A stretch of 64,000 nucleotides of DNA from Maridesulfovibrio sp. (GCF_963678865.1 NZ_OY787459.1:1020501-1084500), one strand, 5' to 3'; positions 1-9,723 are shown, numbered from the stretch's first letter. Translations and numbers: made by a program. The notes: generated by a model not told the origin, from the sequence alone.

Positions 1-211
1 AAAAGATAAATTACCCTAGGCAAATAAAAGATCACTGAACACAGGACCTTTTGAGGTAAAGTACATAGCCTACTAATTATTCTATGGAAAATTCAAAAAG
101 ATGATGGGATGTAGGACGAACTATCAGCCCTAAAATGAGGAAAAAGATAAAACTCAAAATAACCACAATGACACGAAACTGGCCACGTCGGTTATTTAAA
201 TCAAATTTCAG

Positions 212-254
212 TTTTTTTTGAAGGGTGATCAGGAAGATCACCCTTCAAAAAAAA
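212..254. repeat. Perfect 19-bp inverted repeat downstream of ablB
   Basis: Eight T, then GAAGGGTGATC, a 5-nt loop, GATCACCCTTC and eight A form a perfect 19-bp stem. It lies just past the 3' end of ablB and could end or protect its message. It is not a standard intrinsic terminator, because in either direction the U-run precedes the hairpin and an A-run follows. I see nothing else in positions 1-277. Confidence 0.6.
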
Positions 255-277
255 TGGATGGACTAAGAGAAATTAAA

Positions 278-1132
278 CTAGTGAGACTGTTTCTGGCCAA
301 GTTTATACCAGACATTCATGGACTCAAGGCTGCCGCTGATATTTGTATTGTTGATTAGACAACCTGAAAAATTATAATTCCCCTTGGAAAACAGGGAATT
401 AATTCCATATGAGCAGGCTCTGGCGATTGTAAAGAAGCACTTTATGCCGGACTTTACGCAATCCTCCTCCAGAGAACACAAAAGCGCCCCGGCAAGACCG
501 GCTTTACGGTAGTCCGGGAGAACAGCAAAATCGGTCATCTCAGCACTTATCCCGTCAGCGGCCACTTCCGCAGATGCGGCACCCACAAGGTGGTTACCAT
601 CATAAACGCCCATGAAACGTACTCCAGCCTCCATTTCCTGACAGATGTAGTCAGAATCGGTGACAGGAAATGGATAGGTTTCAAAAGTCCGCTCATAAAG
701 ATGCGCGAGTGCTTGCGCATCTTTATGGCCGAGTCTGCATAGCTGCAGATTCCCGGGAAGAGATTTAACATTGCCCTTCCCTTTCTTGCTTTCGGCAATA
801 GAAAGAACACGATCAAGCTCCCGCCTGTTGCGCTGCTCTTTTCGCCACTTATACCGATAGAAACTTAAAAAAACACCATCGTCATCGCCAAACATCCCCG
901 GCACCAACGCCTCCTTCTCAAACCCGCAGGAAAGAAAGGGGACCATATATTCAGCAGGAACTTTTGCAAATATCTTCGACAGGTCTTCCTGCACAGCAAT
1001 ATCTATCAATTCATCTGCAAGATTGATATTCTTACAATCTTCAACCGCATATGACATCAGATAAATACGGTCATTAAATGAACCTATCTGCACTCTGCTT
1101 TGACCTACACTGACAATCGAATCATACAACAT
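278..1132 (-). CDS. ablB: Putative beta-lysine N-acetyltransferase (GNAT)
   Basis: Predicted to acetylate beta-lysine on its N-epsilon amino group to make N-epsilon-acetyl-beta-lysine, a compatible solute of salt-stressed methanogens and some bacteria. The C-terminal half (about residues 125-265) is a GNAT fold; [23 protein letters not shown] sequence near residue 205 is the acetyl-CoA loop region. The N-terminal half has no clear domain but fits the 270-290 residue AblB family. The start overlaps the 3' end of ablA by 11 bp, so the two are translationally coupled. The functional assignment rests mainly on this pairing; the fold alone would only support a generic acetyltransferase. Confidence 0.88.
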   Translation of the reverse strand: MLYDSIVSVGQSRVQIGSFNDRIYLMSYAVEDCKNINLADELIDIAVQEDLSKIFAKVPAEYMVPFLSCGFEKEALVPGMFGDDDGVFLSFYRYKWRKEQRNRRELDRVLSIAESKKGKGNVKSLPGNLQLCRLGHKDAQALAHLYERTFETYPFPVTDSDYICQEMEAGVRFMGVYDGNHLVGAASAEVAADGISAEMTDFAVLPDYRKAGLAGALLCSLEEDCVKSGIKCFFTIARACSYGINSLFSKGNYNFSGCLINNTNISGSLESMNVWYKLGQKQSH

Positions 1133-2435
1133 GGGAATTACGCTCCGCCCTTTCGTTGTCTTCAGGAGTCAGGCTGAGGGTGTCATCCCAATCGGAGATC
1201 AATTTTTCGATACCGATTGCTTTTTCTTCAGCCCCTTCTTCCTTGAGCTGAAGATTGCACTCCTCACAATTGCGGTCACAATAGTTGCATTCGTAGGAAT
1301 CAGGCTCCGTATAAGTAGTTATAACACCTTCATAATTTCGTAACACAACCTTATTGGTGGCCCATGACACAATATAATTAGGCATAACCGGAATCTTACC
1401 GCCTCCGCCGGGAGCATCCACAACGTATGTGGGGACAGCAAAACCGCTGGTATGCCCTCGCAGGCTTTCAAGAATCTCGATACCTTTGCCCACGGGAGTT
1501 CGAAAATGGCTTAAACCTTCGGAAAGGTCGCACTGATAGAGATAGTACGGACGCACCCTGTTCTTGACCAGCTTGTGGTTCAAGCTCTTAATCAAACGCG
1601 GACAATCATTGATCCCGGCCAGCAGCACGCTCTGGTTACCAAGCGGAATTCCGGCATCAGCCAGCTTGGCAAGAGCCCTGCGAGAAGAATCAGTTACTTC
1701 CCGAGGATGGTTGAAATGGGTATTGACCCAGAGAGGATGATGTTTTTTGAGCATATTTACCAGATTATCAGTAATGCGGTATGGCAGGACAACCGGCATA
1801 CGGGTCCCGATACGGATTACTTCAACATGTTCAATCTCACCCAGTCTGGTCAGAATCCAATCCAACTTCTCATCCGAAAGCATGAACGGGTCCCCCCCGG
1901 ACAGCAACACATCACGCACCTGCGGGGTATTGCGGATGTACTCGATACCCTTTTCCAACTGACTGCGCGACGGAACGGAATCCTGATCACCAACCTTGCG
2001 TTTACGGGTGCAGTGCCTGCAATACATGGAGCAAAGATTGCTGATATGAAAAAGTACCCGGTCCGGGTATCGGTGGGTCAGCCCGGGTACCGGACTGTCT
2101 TCATCCTCATGCAGCGGATCGGTCATATCACAACGCTCAATCTTCAGCTCTTCCGGGCTGGGGAAAGATTGCAAGAACACGGGATCGTTTTCATAATCTT
2201 CAACATCAATAAGCGATAAGTAATAAGGGGTGATCGCCAACGGAAATTTTTGCAGGGTCAACTCATGTTTCTTACGTTCAGAATCACTGAATTTGATGCC
2301 GAGTATTTTTTCAAAGCTGGAGACAGTCCTGACTGTATTGCGGACGTGCCACTTCCAGTCAGTCCAGTCAGACCTTGAAGAGTCATCATCAATCACACAT
2401 GCCAATGCTTCCTGTCGCTCAGTGTAAACAGTCAT
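1122..2435 (-). CDS. ablA: Lysine 2,3-aminomutase
   Basis: Radical-SAM, PLP-dependent enzyme converting L-alpha-lysine to L-beta-lysine, the first step of N-acetyl-beta-lysine osmolyte synthesis. The radical-SAM cysteines are C135, C139 and C142 (CSMYCRHC), followed by the TRKRKVG segment typical of KamA. The PLP lysine lies in [17 protein letters not shown]-terminal cysteine cluster ([11 protein letters not shown]) resembles the zinc/oligomerisation site of clostridial KamA. At 437 residues it is family-typical. It is the promoter-proximal gene of a two-gene unit with ablB. The alternative role, lysine fermentation, is unlikely because no kam pathway genes are nearby. Confidence 0.95.
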   Translation of the reverse strand: MTVYTERQEALACVIDDDSSRSDWTDWKWHVRNTVRTVSSFEKILGIKFSDSERKKHELTLQKFPLAITPYYLSLIDVEDYENDPVFLQSFPSPEELKIERCDMTDPLHEDEDSPVPGLTHRYPDRVLFHISNLCSMYCRHCTRKRKVGDQDSVPSRSQLEKGIEYIRNTPQVRDVLLSGGDPFMLSDEKLDWILTRLGEIEHVEVIRIGTRMPVVLPYRITDNLVNMLKKHHPLWVNTHFNHPREVTDSSRRALAKLADAGIPLGNQSVLLAGINDCPRLIKSLNHKLVKNRVRPYYLYQCDLSEGLSHFRTPVGKGIEILESLRGHTSGFAVPTYVVDAPGGGGKIPVMPNYIVSWATNKVVLRNYEGVITTYTEPDSYECNYCDRNCEECNLQLKEEGAEEKAIGIEKLISDWDDTLSLTPEDNERAERNSHVV

Positions 2436-2549
2436 AATATCCTGTAGTTTTATAAAATTTGAGAAAGAAATCCCTGAAACGGACTTAAACTAGAAAACCC
2501 GCAAGGTATAAGGCAGCAAAACGTTTCTGTTTTCTCCTGAATATGTAAA

Positions 2550-2804
2550 CTATTTTAGAAGATATACGCTCTTATATATCATTATATAAGGTGCTGAAGT
2601 AGCTTTTCGAATTTCGCTGCGATGCACATACGAAAACCCAAGAAATAAACACAATGCAACAACAGCCAGCACAATAGTTACGATTGCGTTTTGCAGGTCA
2701 CAATTTGCTATATTATCAGGTTTCATTTGTATGCAGGTAGATAAAAATAAATTGAGTAATTCTGTCGTTACGCAAAACAATACAGAATTACCGTCCACCA
2801 ACAA
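2550..2804 (-). CDS. Possible small single-pass membrane protein
   Basis: This open frame sits in the 2436-2849 gap between ablA and the LuxR-type gene. It has one convincing hydrophobic segment (AIVTIVLAVVALCLFLGF) followed by a basic tail, which suits a small inner-membrane protein. The full frame uses a TTG start; an internal ATG at 2726 would give 58 residues. Neither start has a clear Shine-Dalgarno sequence and I recognise no family, so this may be noncoding. Confidence 0.22.
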   Translation of the reverse strand: MLVDGNSVLFCVTTELLNLFLSTCIQMKPDNIANCDLQNAIVTIVLAVVALCLFLGFSYVHRSEIRKATSAPYIMIYKSVYLLK

Positions 2805-2849
2805 GGCGATTTATTGGGTACAAAATGGGTACAGGAAGTACCCAATAAT

Positions 2850-4082
2850 CTAAGAATTCATTTGATGTTTGAGATAGGAAATCAATGAAATGCTCTTACC
2901 TTGCAGGCCGAGCTTGCGCCGAATATTTTTACGGTGAGTGCGTACTGTATCAGCAGTTATTTTCAGAAGTTCAGCGATATGCTCAGTGCCTTTACCTGCT
3001 TCAATATAGCGGCAGACCTCCACTTCACGGGGAGTTAGCTTAAGCAGCAGGTCTTCAAACTGGTCCCCGGTCTCTCCGGCGAGTGCAGAAAGACGTTCTT
3101 TGATAAACTTTCCAAAACTCCTGCGCATCTGGGGAACAGGTTCTTCAATCATCCGATCTAGAGCAGGCATAATCTGCTCACGGACTTGCAAGGCGAAATC
3201 CTCATGCATGTCCTTTTTTTCTTCTTCAACAGATTCAATAACTGTGCGCAAAGCTACGTTCATGCCGTCAACCTGCTCACGTGTCTCCTCCAAACCGGTT
3301 TCAAGACGTTGAATATCAGTCATATCCCGAAGTCCGACATGAAACACTGTACCGGATTGAAGGCGTACTTTATGCATGGTCAGCTCTACTGAAATTTCCT
3401 TACCGGAACTGTTTCTGGCGGTAAGTAATTCATCAAAAGGTACCGTAATTTCGGTGGTACAGGTTTCAAAATGCTCACGCACTATCTTAGACGATTTCGC
3501 ACTGAAAATACTCAAACAGCTATTACCGGAAAGAGTGCGGCTACGCCCAAAAATCCTCTCCGCAGCAGGGTTTGAGGTGAGTATACGAAAAGATGAATCA
3601 GCCAGAAAAGTTGGATCATGAGCTGCTTCAAAAAGAGCATTAAAGAGCGCAACACTGTCATCAAGAGCTGCAATATTATCTTCAATACGTTCTTCGTAAG
3701 TCTCATGCAATTCTACAAAAGGAGCATTATTGGTGACAACAGCAGCATAACCTTCCGAACAATAAGGCCCAAGAAGAGGAATCAGGCGCAAGGAGTAGCT
3801 ACCGCCGCTTTCACCATAAGGGATTTCATGTACCCCGGCGACAGGATAAGCTGAAAGGAAATCTTCAATACCGGAGGCTTCTACACCCAGAATTTCCCAA
3901 AGCTGTCGTCCTTCCAGAGGGCAGCCAAAAAAATCAACTACCCGTTCACTGGCTGAACAGACGAAACCTCCGCCATCGGTGAAAAAGAAATAATCGGAAA
4001 AGGACTCAAAAACTTCAGAGATAGGTTCAGGGAGTCGTTCAAAATTGTCGTCTGTATTTGAGCTCACGGTAAATTCCTGCAC
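2850..4082 (-). CDS. PAS-domain LuxR-type transcriptional regulator
   Basis: Cytoplasmic DNA-binding regulator. The N-terminal 120 residues look like a divergent PAS sensor. A clearer PAS domain follows at about 140-265 (FEAAHDPTFLADSSFRILTSNPAAERIFGRS), ending in HVGLRDMTD. A helical linker spans about 265-335. The C-terminus is a LuxR helix-turn-helix (LTPREVEVCRYIEAGKGTEH ... TVRTHRKNIRRKLGL). There is no receiver domain and no phosphorylatable Asp motif, so it probably senses a small molecule or redox state through PAS. It appears monocistronic, and its target is not evident from the neighbours. Confidence 0.85.
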   Translation of the reverse strand: MQEFTVSSNTDDNFERLPEPISEVFESFSDYFFFTDGGGFVCSASERVVDFFGCPLEGRQLWEILGVEASGIEDFLSAYPVAGVHEIPYGESGGSYSLRLIPLLGPYCSEGYAAVVTNNAPFVELHETYEERIEDNIAALDDSVALFNALFEAAHDPTFLADSSFRILTSNPAAERIFGRSRTLSGNSCLSIFSAKSSKIVREHFETCTTEITVPFDELLTARNSSGKEISVELTMHKVRLQSGTVFHVGLRDMTDIQRLETGLEETREQVDGMNVALRTVIESVEEEKKDMHEDFALQVREQIMPALDRMIEEPVPQMRRSFGKFIKERLSALAGETGDQFEDLLLKLTPREVEVCRYIEAGKGTEHIAELLKITADTVRTHRKNIRRKLGLQGKSISLISYLKHQMNS

Positions 4083-4160
4083 TTAAAAATTATTGAAGGC
4101 CAATATTTATCAGGCAAACAAACTTAATTCAAACATGCTGCTGACCGGATTTTATCCAAG

Positions 4161-4199
4161 AAAAAAGGCTCAGCTTAAAATTTAAGCCAAGCCTTTTGA
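4161..4199 (-). terminator. Intrinsic terminator of the 96-aa gene
   Basis: AAAAGGCT...AGCCTTTT stem with an inner CTTAAA/TTTAAG pairing, followed on the minus strand by a run of six U. It lies 45 bp past the stop of the small gene at 4244. Confidence 0.65.
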
Positions 4200-4243
4200 A
4201 AAAGCATAATTTTAAAGATACAGCCGTAATTATTCAGGCAGAA

Positions 4244-4534
4244 CTAGTGCCCCTTGCAGACATGCTTGCTCGGTGCCCATCCGTCCATATACCAAGCCCG
4301 ATCACCCTGTATCTGCAAACCGTGATAACGCACGTACTCCAATTGTTCTTCAGAATAAGTATGTCCCTCAATCGGCATGATTGCCTGAACCTGAGCAGGC
4401 CCATATGCTTCTGAGGATGAATCAGCAACAAATACCGGCTGTCCTATCGAACCGGAAGGATGCTTAGTTGTTAATTTTCCGAGTCCAATACCCTCCGCCA
4501 TGCACGGAACATCTATATCGTGGATTATATCCAT
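4244..4534 (-). CDS. Conserved-looking hypothetical protein, 96 aa
   Basis: The start is supported by a strong AAGGAG seven bases upstream of the ATG, and a terminator follows the gene, so it is very likely real and monocistronic. There is no signal peptide or membrane segment. The protein is acidic and aromatic, with PSGSIGQPVFVADSSSEAYG in the middle and an EEQLEYVRYHGLQ stretch followed by a Trp/Tyr-rich end. I do not recognise a domain and assign no function. The next gene, the ABC ATPase at 4690, is transcribed toward it on the same strand but ends about 155 bp upstream. Confidence 0.7.
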   Translation of the reverse strand: MDIIHDIDVPCMAEGIGLGKLTTKHPSGSIGQPVFVADSSSEAYGPAQVQAIMPIEGHTYSEEQLEYVRYHGLQIQGDRAWYMDGWAPSKHVCKGH

Positions 4535-4689
4535 TTTGAATCTCCTTAGATTTGGTTGAAACAGATCGGATCATTACGAATACCAACAAAATACATTTCG
4601 TTAATTAAGCACATAACTCCCATATAAACAATATATCAGTACTGCCTAGCAAAATGACAGGAGAAAAAAAAGCACAAATTTTCATGCCC

Positions 4690-6231
4690 TTATTCACGTA
4701 CACCGGCCATGAGCAGTCCGATACTTTCAACCTTGGCTTTATCTTTAACAGAAAATTCATCCATAATCTGACCACAATACATTACCGCTACACGGTCAGC
4801 CAGCTGCAGGGCTTCGCCCAGATCGCCTGTTATGAGCAGTACTCCGGCCATCTCGCGGGCCTTGAGCAGTCTATTCCAGACCTCTTCGGTAGCGGAAATA
4901 TCCAAGCCCTGTGTCGGCTGCTCCGCAACTATCAGGTGCGGCTGACGGTAAAGCTCACGGGCAAGCACCATCTTCTGCAGGTTACCGCCGGAAAGCTGCC
5001 ACGCCAGAGCACGTATGCGTCCGGGACGCACATCATATTCTTCTACAAGCTCTTCAGCCACTTTAGCGGCATGATCATGCTTGAGAAAAGGTCCTGCGGT
5101 AAATCCCTGACGAGTGCTCAAGAGAAGGTTGTCCACCAGATCAAGGTTGCGGGCCGTTGCAAGGTCCAAGCGGTCTTCGGGAATGTAGGACATGGAATTA
5201 TTCCAGGTCATCTCGGCAAAAAACTTGCGCCACGGCTTACCCATGATAAAAATTGTATCTTTCGGAGGCTTACGCATACCGCAAACTCCTTCTACAAGCT
5301 CCTGCTGTCCATTCCCGGCAACACCAACAATAGCTACAACTTCGCCCTTACAGACGTGCAGATTGATGTCGCGCAAGCCGATCCCGGTCATATTCCTGAC
5401 TTCCAGAACCTTCTCACCGGGTTCAATCTCTTCCTTGTTCACTTCAAGAATTATTTCCTTACCGACCATGCGGCGGGCCAGATCACCCTTGGAAGTAATC
5501 TTGTCGCGGGGAACCTCGGCATCAATGTTTCCCCGGCGCAGAATGGCAACTTCGTCGGCAATGGCCATGACTTCTTCAAGTTTATGGCTGATGAAGACAA
5601 CAGACTTGCCCTGACGGGTCATTGCCCAAAGGGCTTCAAAAAGGCGAAATGCTTCACGCGGAGTCAGAACTGCGGTTGGTTCGTCAAAAATAAGAACCCG
5701 GCTCTCGCGATAGAGCAACTTGAGAATCTCAACCCGCTGTTTCTCACCCATAGACAGGGTTGAGACTTTGGCAGAGGGATCGATTTCAAGTTCATAATCA
5801 TCGGCCAGTTTACGCACCCGCTCTTCCATTTCCTTAGGATTAACGAAGAAACCGCCCTCCTGACCGAGAAGCACGTTCTGTGCTACGGTCATTGTATCCA
5901 CAAGCATGAAATGCTGGTAGACCATGCCCACTCCGGCTTTGATGGCATCTTTTGAGTTGGCGAAGTCCATGCGTTCGCCGTCGACTTCAATGTATCCTTC
6001 GTCAGGCCTAAATCGTCCGGCAAGCATAGACATGAGCGTACTTTTGCCCGCACCGTTTTCTCCGAGCAGGGCCTTGATACGTCCGGGATAGAGATCAAGT
6101 GAAATATTATTGTTGGCTACAACCTTACCGAAACGTTTGGTAATGCCCTTCAACGAAATAAGCGGAGCACAGCCTTCAAATCCGGTAGCCTTCTGGCATT
6201 CGGGACGTGTGAAATCCTGTAGTGAACTCAT
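4690..6231 (-). CDS. Nucleoside/purine ABC importer, ATP-binding protein
   Basis: Energises uptake through the two permeases encoded upstream. It has two fused ABC ATPase domains like RbsA/NupA/YufO proteins: a first Walker A GENGAGKST at about residue 57, signature LSMGEKQR, Walker B VLIFDEPTAVLT, then a second half with the degenerate P-loop GVAGNGQQ, signature LSGGNLQK and IVAEQPTQGLD. A degenerate second site is usual for the family. Two starts are possible: GTG at 6240, abutting the upstream stop, or ATG at 6231 with AGGTGG in front; I chose the ATG. It is the last gene of the bmp-permease-permease-ATPase unit. Confidence 0.93.
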   Translation of the reverse strand: MSSLQDFTRPECQKATGFEGCAPLISLKGITKRFGKVVANNNISLDLYPGRIKALLGENGAGKSTLMSMLAGRFRPDEGYIEVDGERMDFANSKDAIKAGVGMVYQHFMLVDTMTVAQNVLLGQEGGFFVNPKEMEERVRKLADDYELEIDPSAKVSTLSMGEKQRVEILKLLYRESRVLIFDEPTAVLTPREAFRLFEALWAMTRQGKSVVFISHKLEEVMAIADEVAILRRGNIDAEVPRDKITSKGDLARRMVGKEIILEVNKEEIEPGEKVLEVRNMTGIGLRDINLHVCKGEVVAIVGVAGNGQQELVEGVCGMRKPPKDTIFIMGKPWRKFFAEMTWNNSMSYIPEDRLDLATARNLDLVDNLLLSTRQGFTAGPFLKHDHAAKVAEELVEEYDVRPGRIRALAWQLSGGNLQKMVLARELYRQPHLIVAEQPTQGLDISATEEVWNRLLKAREMAGVLLITGDLGEALQLADRVAVMYCGQIMDEFSVKDKAKVESIGLLMAGVRE

Positions 6232-6240
6232 CGTGACCAC

Positions 6241-7161
6241 CTACCCTTCAGGCTCGATGTTGATTCCCAGATGTGCGGGAGCATTGCCGCTGCGTCCCCG
6301 CATGGCGGAGAAAATCAGCACAAGAATGGTCAACGCATACGGCAGCATCAGCAGCAGAGATGATGGGATATGGGTTCCCACAGCCTGCAAGCGCAGCTGA
6401 AATGCCATAACCCCGCCGAAAAGATATGCGCCGAATACGGCCCTGCCCGGTCTCCAGAAAGCGAAGATAACAAGGGCAACAGCGATCCACCCGCGTCCGC
6501 CGGAAAGTCCGTTGGCCCAGAGATGGGTATAGGCGAGAGAAAGGTAAGCCCCACCCAGACCTATCAGGAACCCACCGCCCAACAATGAGATCCAACGCAG
6601 GCGAAGAGCCTTCAATCCTACTGCGGCAGCTGCAGCCGGCTTCTCACCAACAGCGGTAATGGCCAGACCTAAGCTGGTTCGGTTGATAAAAAACATGAAC
6701 AAAACAGGAATCAGGTAGGAGACATAAACAAGAGCATCCTGCTTAAAGAAAATATCCCCGAGATACGGGAGCGCGGAAAGCACCGGAAAACTGAATTTAT
6801 CGAACCCGTCAGTAGCTGTACCGATATATGGAGTGCCGAGGAAGTTGCAAAGTCCCACACCGAGGATGGTCAGTGCCAAACCGGAAACAACCTGATTACC
6901 GAGACAAGTGATACAGACAAGACCATGCAGCGCAGCCATGAATGTTCCGGCAAGACCTCCGGCAATGAAACCGAGCCACGGATTGCCTGTGGTCATGGTT
7001 ACAAAAAAAGCAGCAAAAGCCGCCATACTCATCATGCCTTCCACACCGAGGTTGAGCACCCCGCCCTTCTCAGTGAGAATCTCACCAAGGGTCGCGTAGA
7101 GAATCGGTGTACCGGACTGCACTGTCGCAGCCAGCAAAGGGACAATAAAACTTTCTAACAT
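6241..7161 (-). CDS. Nucleoside/purine ABC importer, permease 2
   Basis: Inner-membrane permease of the BPD_transp_2 family (NupC/YufQ type), about 306 residues with eight to ten hydrophobic helices. GEILTEKGGVLNLGVEGMM near residue 30 is the hallmark N-terminal motif of this subfamily. Its stop codon touches the start region of the ATPase gene, which implies co-translation. It should form the heterodimeric channel with the 352-residue permease upstream. The 256-bp gap between the two permease genes is filled with REP-like repeats, unusual inside an operon. Confidence 0.92.
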   Translation of the reverse strand: MLESFIVPLLAATVQSGTPILYATLGEILTEKGGVLNLGVEGMMSMAAFAAFFVTMTTGNPWLGFIAGGLAGTFMAALHGLVCITCLGNQVVSGLALTILGVGLCNFLGTPYIGTATDGFDKFSFPVLSALPYLGDIFFKQDALVYVSYLIPVLFMFFINRTSLGLAITAVGEKPAAAAAVGLKALRLRWISLLGGGFLIGLGGAYLSLAYTHLWANGLSGGRGWIAVALVIFAFWRPGRAVFGAYLFGGVMAFQLRLQAVGTHIPSSLLLMLPYALTILVLIFSAMRGRSGNAPAHLGINIEPEG

Positions 7162-7183
7162 CAGGAACCATCCATATTAGTAT

Positions 7184-7413
7184 GCCTCCGGCGACCCTGC
7201 CGGGGGCCTTAAACCCTTTTTGTAAAAAGGGTTTAAGAATCCCAAAAACTTTTGATTAGCTTCGCATCTGCTAATTGCAGACCTGTCTATGCTTAAAAAT
7301 ATACTTACACGCAAAATGTCATGCGAAAAAACTTTACTAAATCCAATCCCGACTTGACGTCTCCTGCAGCGGAGACCCACCAAAGAAGTTTCCCTTCTCC
7401 AGCTGCCGGAGGC
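7184..7413. repeat. REP-like element pair between permease genes
   Basis: The left unit (7184-7266, plus orientation) starts GCCTCCGGCG, contains the hairpin AAACCCTTTTT/AAAAAGGGTTT at 7211-7234 and ends TTAGCTTCGC. The right unit (about 7365-7413) is inverted and ends GCCGGAGGC. The same units occur at 49887, 57493, 61532 and 61823. Sitting inside a transporter operon, the hairpins could attenuate expression of the distal permease and ATPase, or stabilise upstream mRNA. Confidence 0.7.
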
Positions 7414-7417
7414 AAAA

Positions 7418-8476
7418 CTAATTTTTCTTAACTATCTTATAAGTTACAAACATCTGGCCAGCGAGCACAGAGAGAAGAATCAACCCCTCCATAATAGACC
7501 CGAAAGAAGCCGGAGTCTGAAGCTCGAGCTGCATGTTTTCAACACCGACACGCAGAGCTGCCAGCAGGTAAGCGGAGATGCCGATGTAAAGAGGATGAAG
7601 TCTGGCAAGCCATGCTACGACGATTGCAGTATATCCGTAACCGACCATAATTGATGGCTGCAGCCTATTGATGGTGGCGGAAGCTTCAATACATCCGGCC
7701 CATCCGGCCAGCGCACCGGAAATAGCCATAACGAGTATGGTCAACATTCCATAAGGCAAACGGGAATACATAGCGATGCGTTCGCCTTCACCTGCAATTT
7801 TGATCTCATATCCGAGCCGGGTAAAACGCATGAAGGCCCACATGGCAATACCGGAACCGACACAGACCGCAAATCCCCAATGCAGCCGGCTATCTCCTAT
7901 CTGCCCGATAATGGCTGCGGGTGTAAATTCCGGGGTCACCGGAAAACCGAAGCTGGCCGGGTCCTTCCATACACCGAAGACAAGGTATTCGAGCAGGAGG
8001 ATGGCAATGTAGTTGAGCATCAGGGTGGAAATGATTTCGTTGACCTGCAGTTTAAGCCGTAGAATAGCCGGAATGTAGGCCCAGAAAGCGCCGAAAACCG
8101 CGGCACAGATAAACATAAGCGGCATAAGCAGATAGCCGGGCAGGCCGGAAAAATTAAGCGCAGCCCAAGTGGCCCCGATTGCACCGAGAGCGAACTGCCC
8201 TTCGGCACCGATATTCCAGACCTGCATCCTGAAGGCTGTAGCAACACCCAGAGCACAAAGAAAAATGGGAATAGATTTTAGAAGGGCATCTTCCAAAGCC
8301 CATGAAGCACCAAAAGACCCCTGCCAGAGCACTAGGAGTCCTTGTACAGCAGATTTTCCCTGCAATTCAAGCAGGAGCGCGCTGATCCCGAAAGATAGAA
8401 CCAGAGCGCCCACGATAATAATCGGGGCGCCCCAGTTCCAGGGTTCATCACGCTTTTGTAAGCGATAACCCAACAT
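7418..8476 (-). CDS. Nucleoside/purine ABC importer, permease 1
   Basis: Inner-membrane permease of BPD_transp_2 type (NupB/YufP), 352 residues. Its first strongly hydrophobic helix is at about residues 18-38. The motif FRMQVWNIGAEGQFALGAIG near residue 82 is the conserved cytoplasmic-loop signature of nucleoside-type permeases. It starts seven bases after the bmp stop codon, so it is co-transcribed with the binding protein. The BMP-type binding protein and adjacent gpt favour purine nucleosides or bases over sugars. Confidence 0.92.
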   Translation of the reverse strand: MLGYRLQKRDEPWNWGAPIIIVGALVLSFGISALLLELQGKSAVQGLLVLWQGSFGASWALEDALLKSIPIFLCALGVATAFRMQVWNIGAEGQFALGAIGATWAALNFSGLPGYLLMPLMFICAAVFGAFWAYIPAILRLKLQVNEIISTLMLNYIAILLLEYLVFGVWKDPASFGFPVTPEFTPAAIIGQIGDSRLHWGFAVCVGSGIAMWAFMRFTRLGYEIKIAGEGERIAMYSRLPYGMLTILVMAISGALAGWAGCIEASATINRLQPSIMVGYGYTAIVVAWLARLHPLYIGISAYLLAALRVGVENMQLELQTPASFGSIMEGLILLSVLAGQMFVTYKIVKKN

Positions 8477-8482
8477 AAATTA

Positions 8483-9562
8483 TTACTTGGTATTCCCGAT
8501 TACGCCTTCAACAAACCACATCATACCGAGCAGTTCAGGATCGGCCATGGTTTTTCCGGCGGGAACCATTTCTTTACCGTTCTGGTCGTTAATGGGACCT
8601 ACGAAAATTGCATTACTGCCTTCAACAATAGCTTTCTTGGCAGCAGCCACCTTGTCCTTTACGTTCTGAGGAACCATGGGGCCGAAGGGAGCAATATCCA
8701 CGATGCCCTGATCCATACCCCACCACAGGGATTCATTACCCTGCCATACACCGTCACGAACCTGCTCTACAGCGTTCTTGAAAAGCGGTGCCCAGTTCCA
8801 GACAGCAGCGGTCAGGTGAGCCTTGGGAGCCATCTTGGACATATCGGAGTTGTAAGCGATGGCATACTTGCCGCGTTCCTGAGCAGCTTCCATAGGACCG
8901 GGGGAATCCTGATGCTGGGTGATAATATCGGCTTTCATGTCCAGCAGGGAAATGGCTGCGTCTTTTTCCAGAGCGGGATCGTACCATGTTTTTGTCCAGA
9001 CCACGCGGACGGTAGCTTCGGGATTGACGGAACGCACACCAAGGGTAAAAGCGTTGATACCGCGGATAACTTCAGGAATGGGGAAAGCGGCAACATAGCC
9101 GATTACGTTGGATTTGGTCATCAGGCCCGCAACAATCCCGGTCAGGTAACGAGCCTGATACATACGGCCGAAGTAGTTGCTCATATTCGGAGTTTTCTTA
9201 AAACCGGAGCAATGCATGAATGCGGTCTTGGGAAATTTCTTGGAAACTTTGACCATGGGATCCATGTAACCGAAGCTTGTGCCGATTACCATATCGTAAC
9301 CCTTGCGGGCAAAGTTGAGCATAACACGCTCGGAGTCCGGACCTTCTGCAACGGATTCTACAAAGGAAGTCTCTACCCAGGGGAGGGCGTCAATTGCCTT
9401 ACGGCCCTGATCCTGTGCATAGGAGTAACCTTCGTCACCCACGGGAGAAATGTAAACAAAACCGACTTTCACTTTATCCTTTTTGGTACCGGCAAACGCT
9501 ACGGATGCCAGCATCACGGACATGACCGCAACAATGGCCATAAGCAGAACTTTACGCATCAT
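8483..9562 (-). CDS. BMP-family periplasmic nucleoside/purine-binding protein
   Basis: Substrate-binding subunit of the importer, secreted to the periplasm. A classical Sec signal (KVLLMAIVAVMSVMLASVAFA) is cleaved before GTKKDKVKVG; no lipobox Cys is present, unlike spirochaete BmpA/PnrA. The BMP domain covers the rest, with GFVYISPVGDEGYSYAQDQG, VIGTSFGYMDP and the NWAPLF segment near residue 265 that I associate with purine-binding members. The ATG ATG start has CAAGGAG upstream. Gene order bmp-permease-permease-ATPase is the normal one. Substrate is inferred from context, not shown by sequence. Confidence 0.92.
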   Translation of the reverse strand: MMRKVLLMAIVAVMSVMLASVAFAGTKKDKVKVGFVYISPVGDEGYSYAQDQGRKAIDALPWVETSFVESVAEGPDSERVMLNFARKGYDMVIGTSFGYMDPMVKVSKKFPKTAFMHCSGFKKTPNMSNYFGRMYQARYLTGIVAGLMTKSNVIGYVAAFPIPEVIRGINAFTLGVRSVNPEATVRVVWTKTWYDPALEKDAAISLLDMKADIITQHQDSPGPMEAAQERGKYAIAYNSDMSKMAPKAHLTAAVWNWAPLFKNAVEQVRDGVWQGNESLWWGMDQGIVDIAPFGPMVPQNVKDKVAAAKKAIVEGSNAIFVGPINDQNGKEMVPAGKTMADPELLGMMWFVEGVIGNTK

Positions 9563-9624
9563 CCACTCCTTGAAAATTGTTTAGAAACCCTGTTGAAGTT
9601 CCGTATAAACGAACCTTCCCCTGA

Positions 9625-9680
9625 TTGTAAAAAAAACAAATACACAACCAGCCCCCGGACTCCCTTCGTCCGGCAGCTGG
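9625..9680 (-). terminator. Hairpin with U-run between gpt and the bmp gene
   Basis: CCAGC..CCGGAC / GTCCGG..GGCTGG hairpin (9647-9680), followed on the minus strand by GTTGTGTATTTG and an eight-U run. It would end the gpt transcript, or act as a read-through control point for the importer operon. A second inverted repeat, GTTAAGAT-AAA-ATCTTAAC, spans the gpt stop at about 9711-9729. Confidence 0.7.
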
Positions 9681-9723
9681 CAATGCAAATGTCTAAAAAC
9701 CTGAACCGTGTTAAGATAAAATC

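Noticed and set aside
4654..5763. 369-residue plus-strand open frame
   Set aside because: Lies opposite the ABC ATPase gene, which has all expected motifs.
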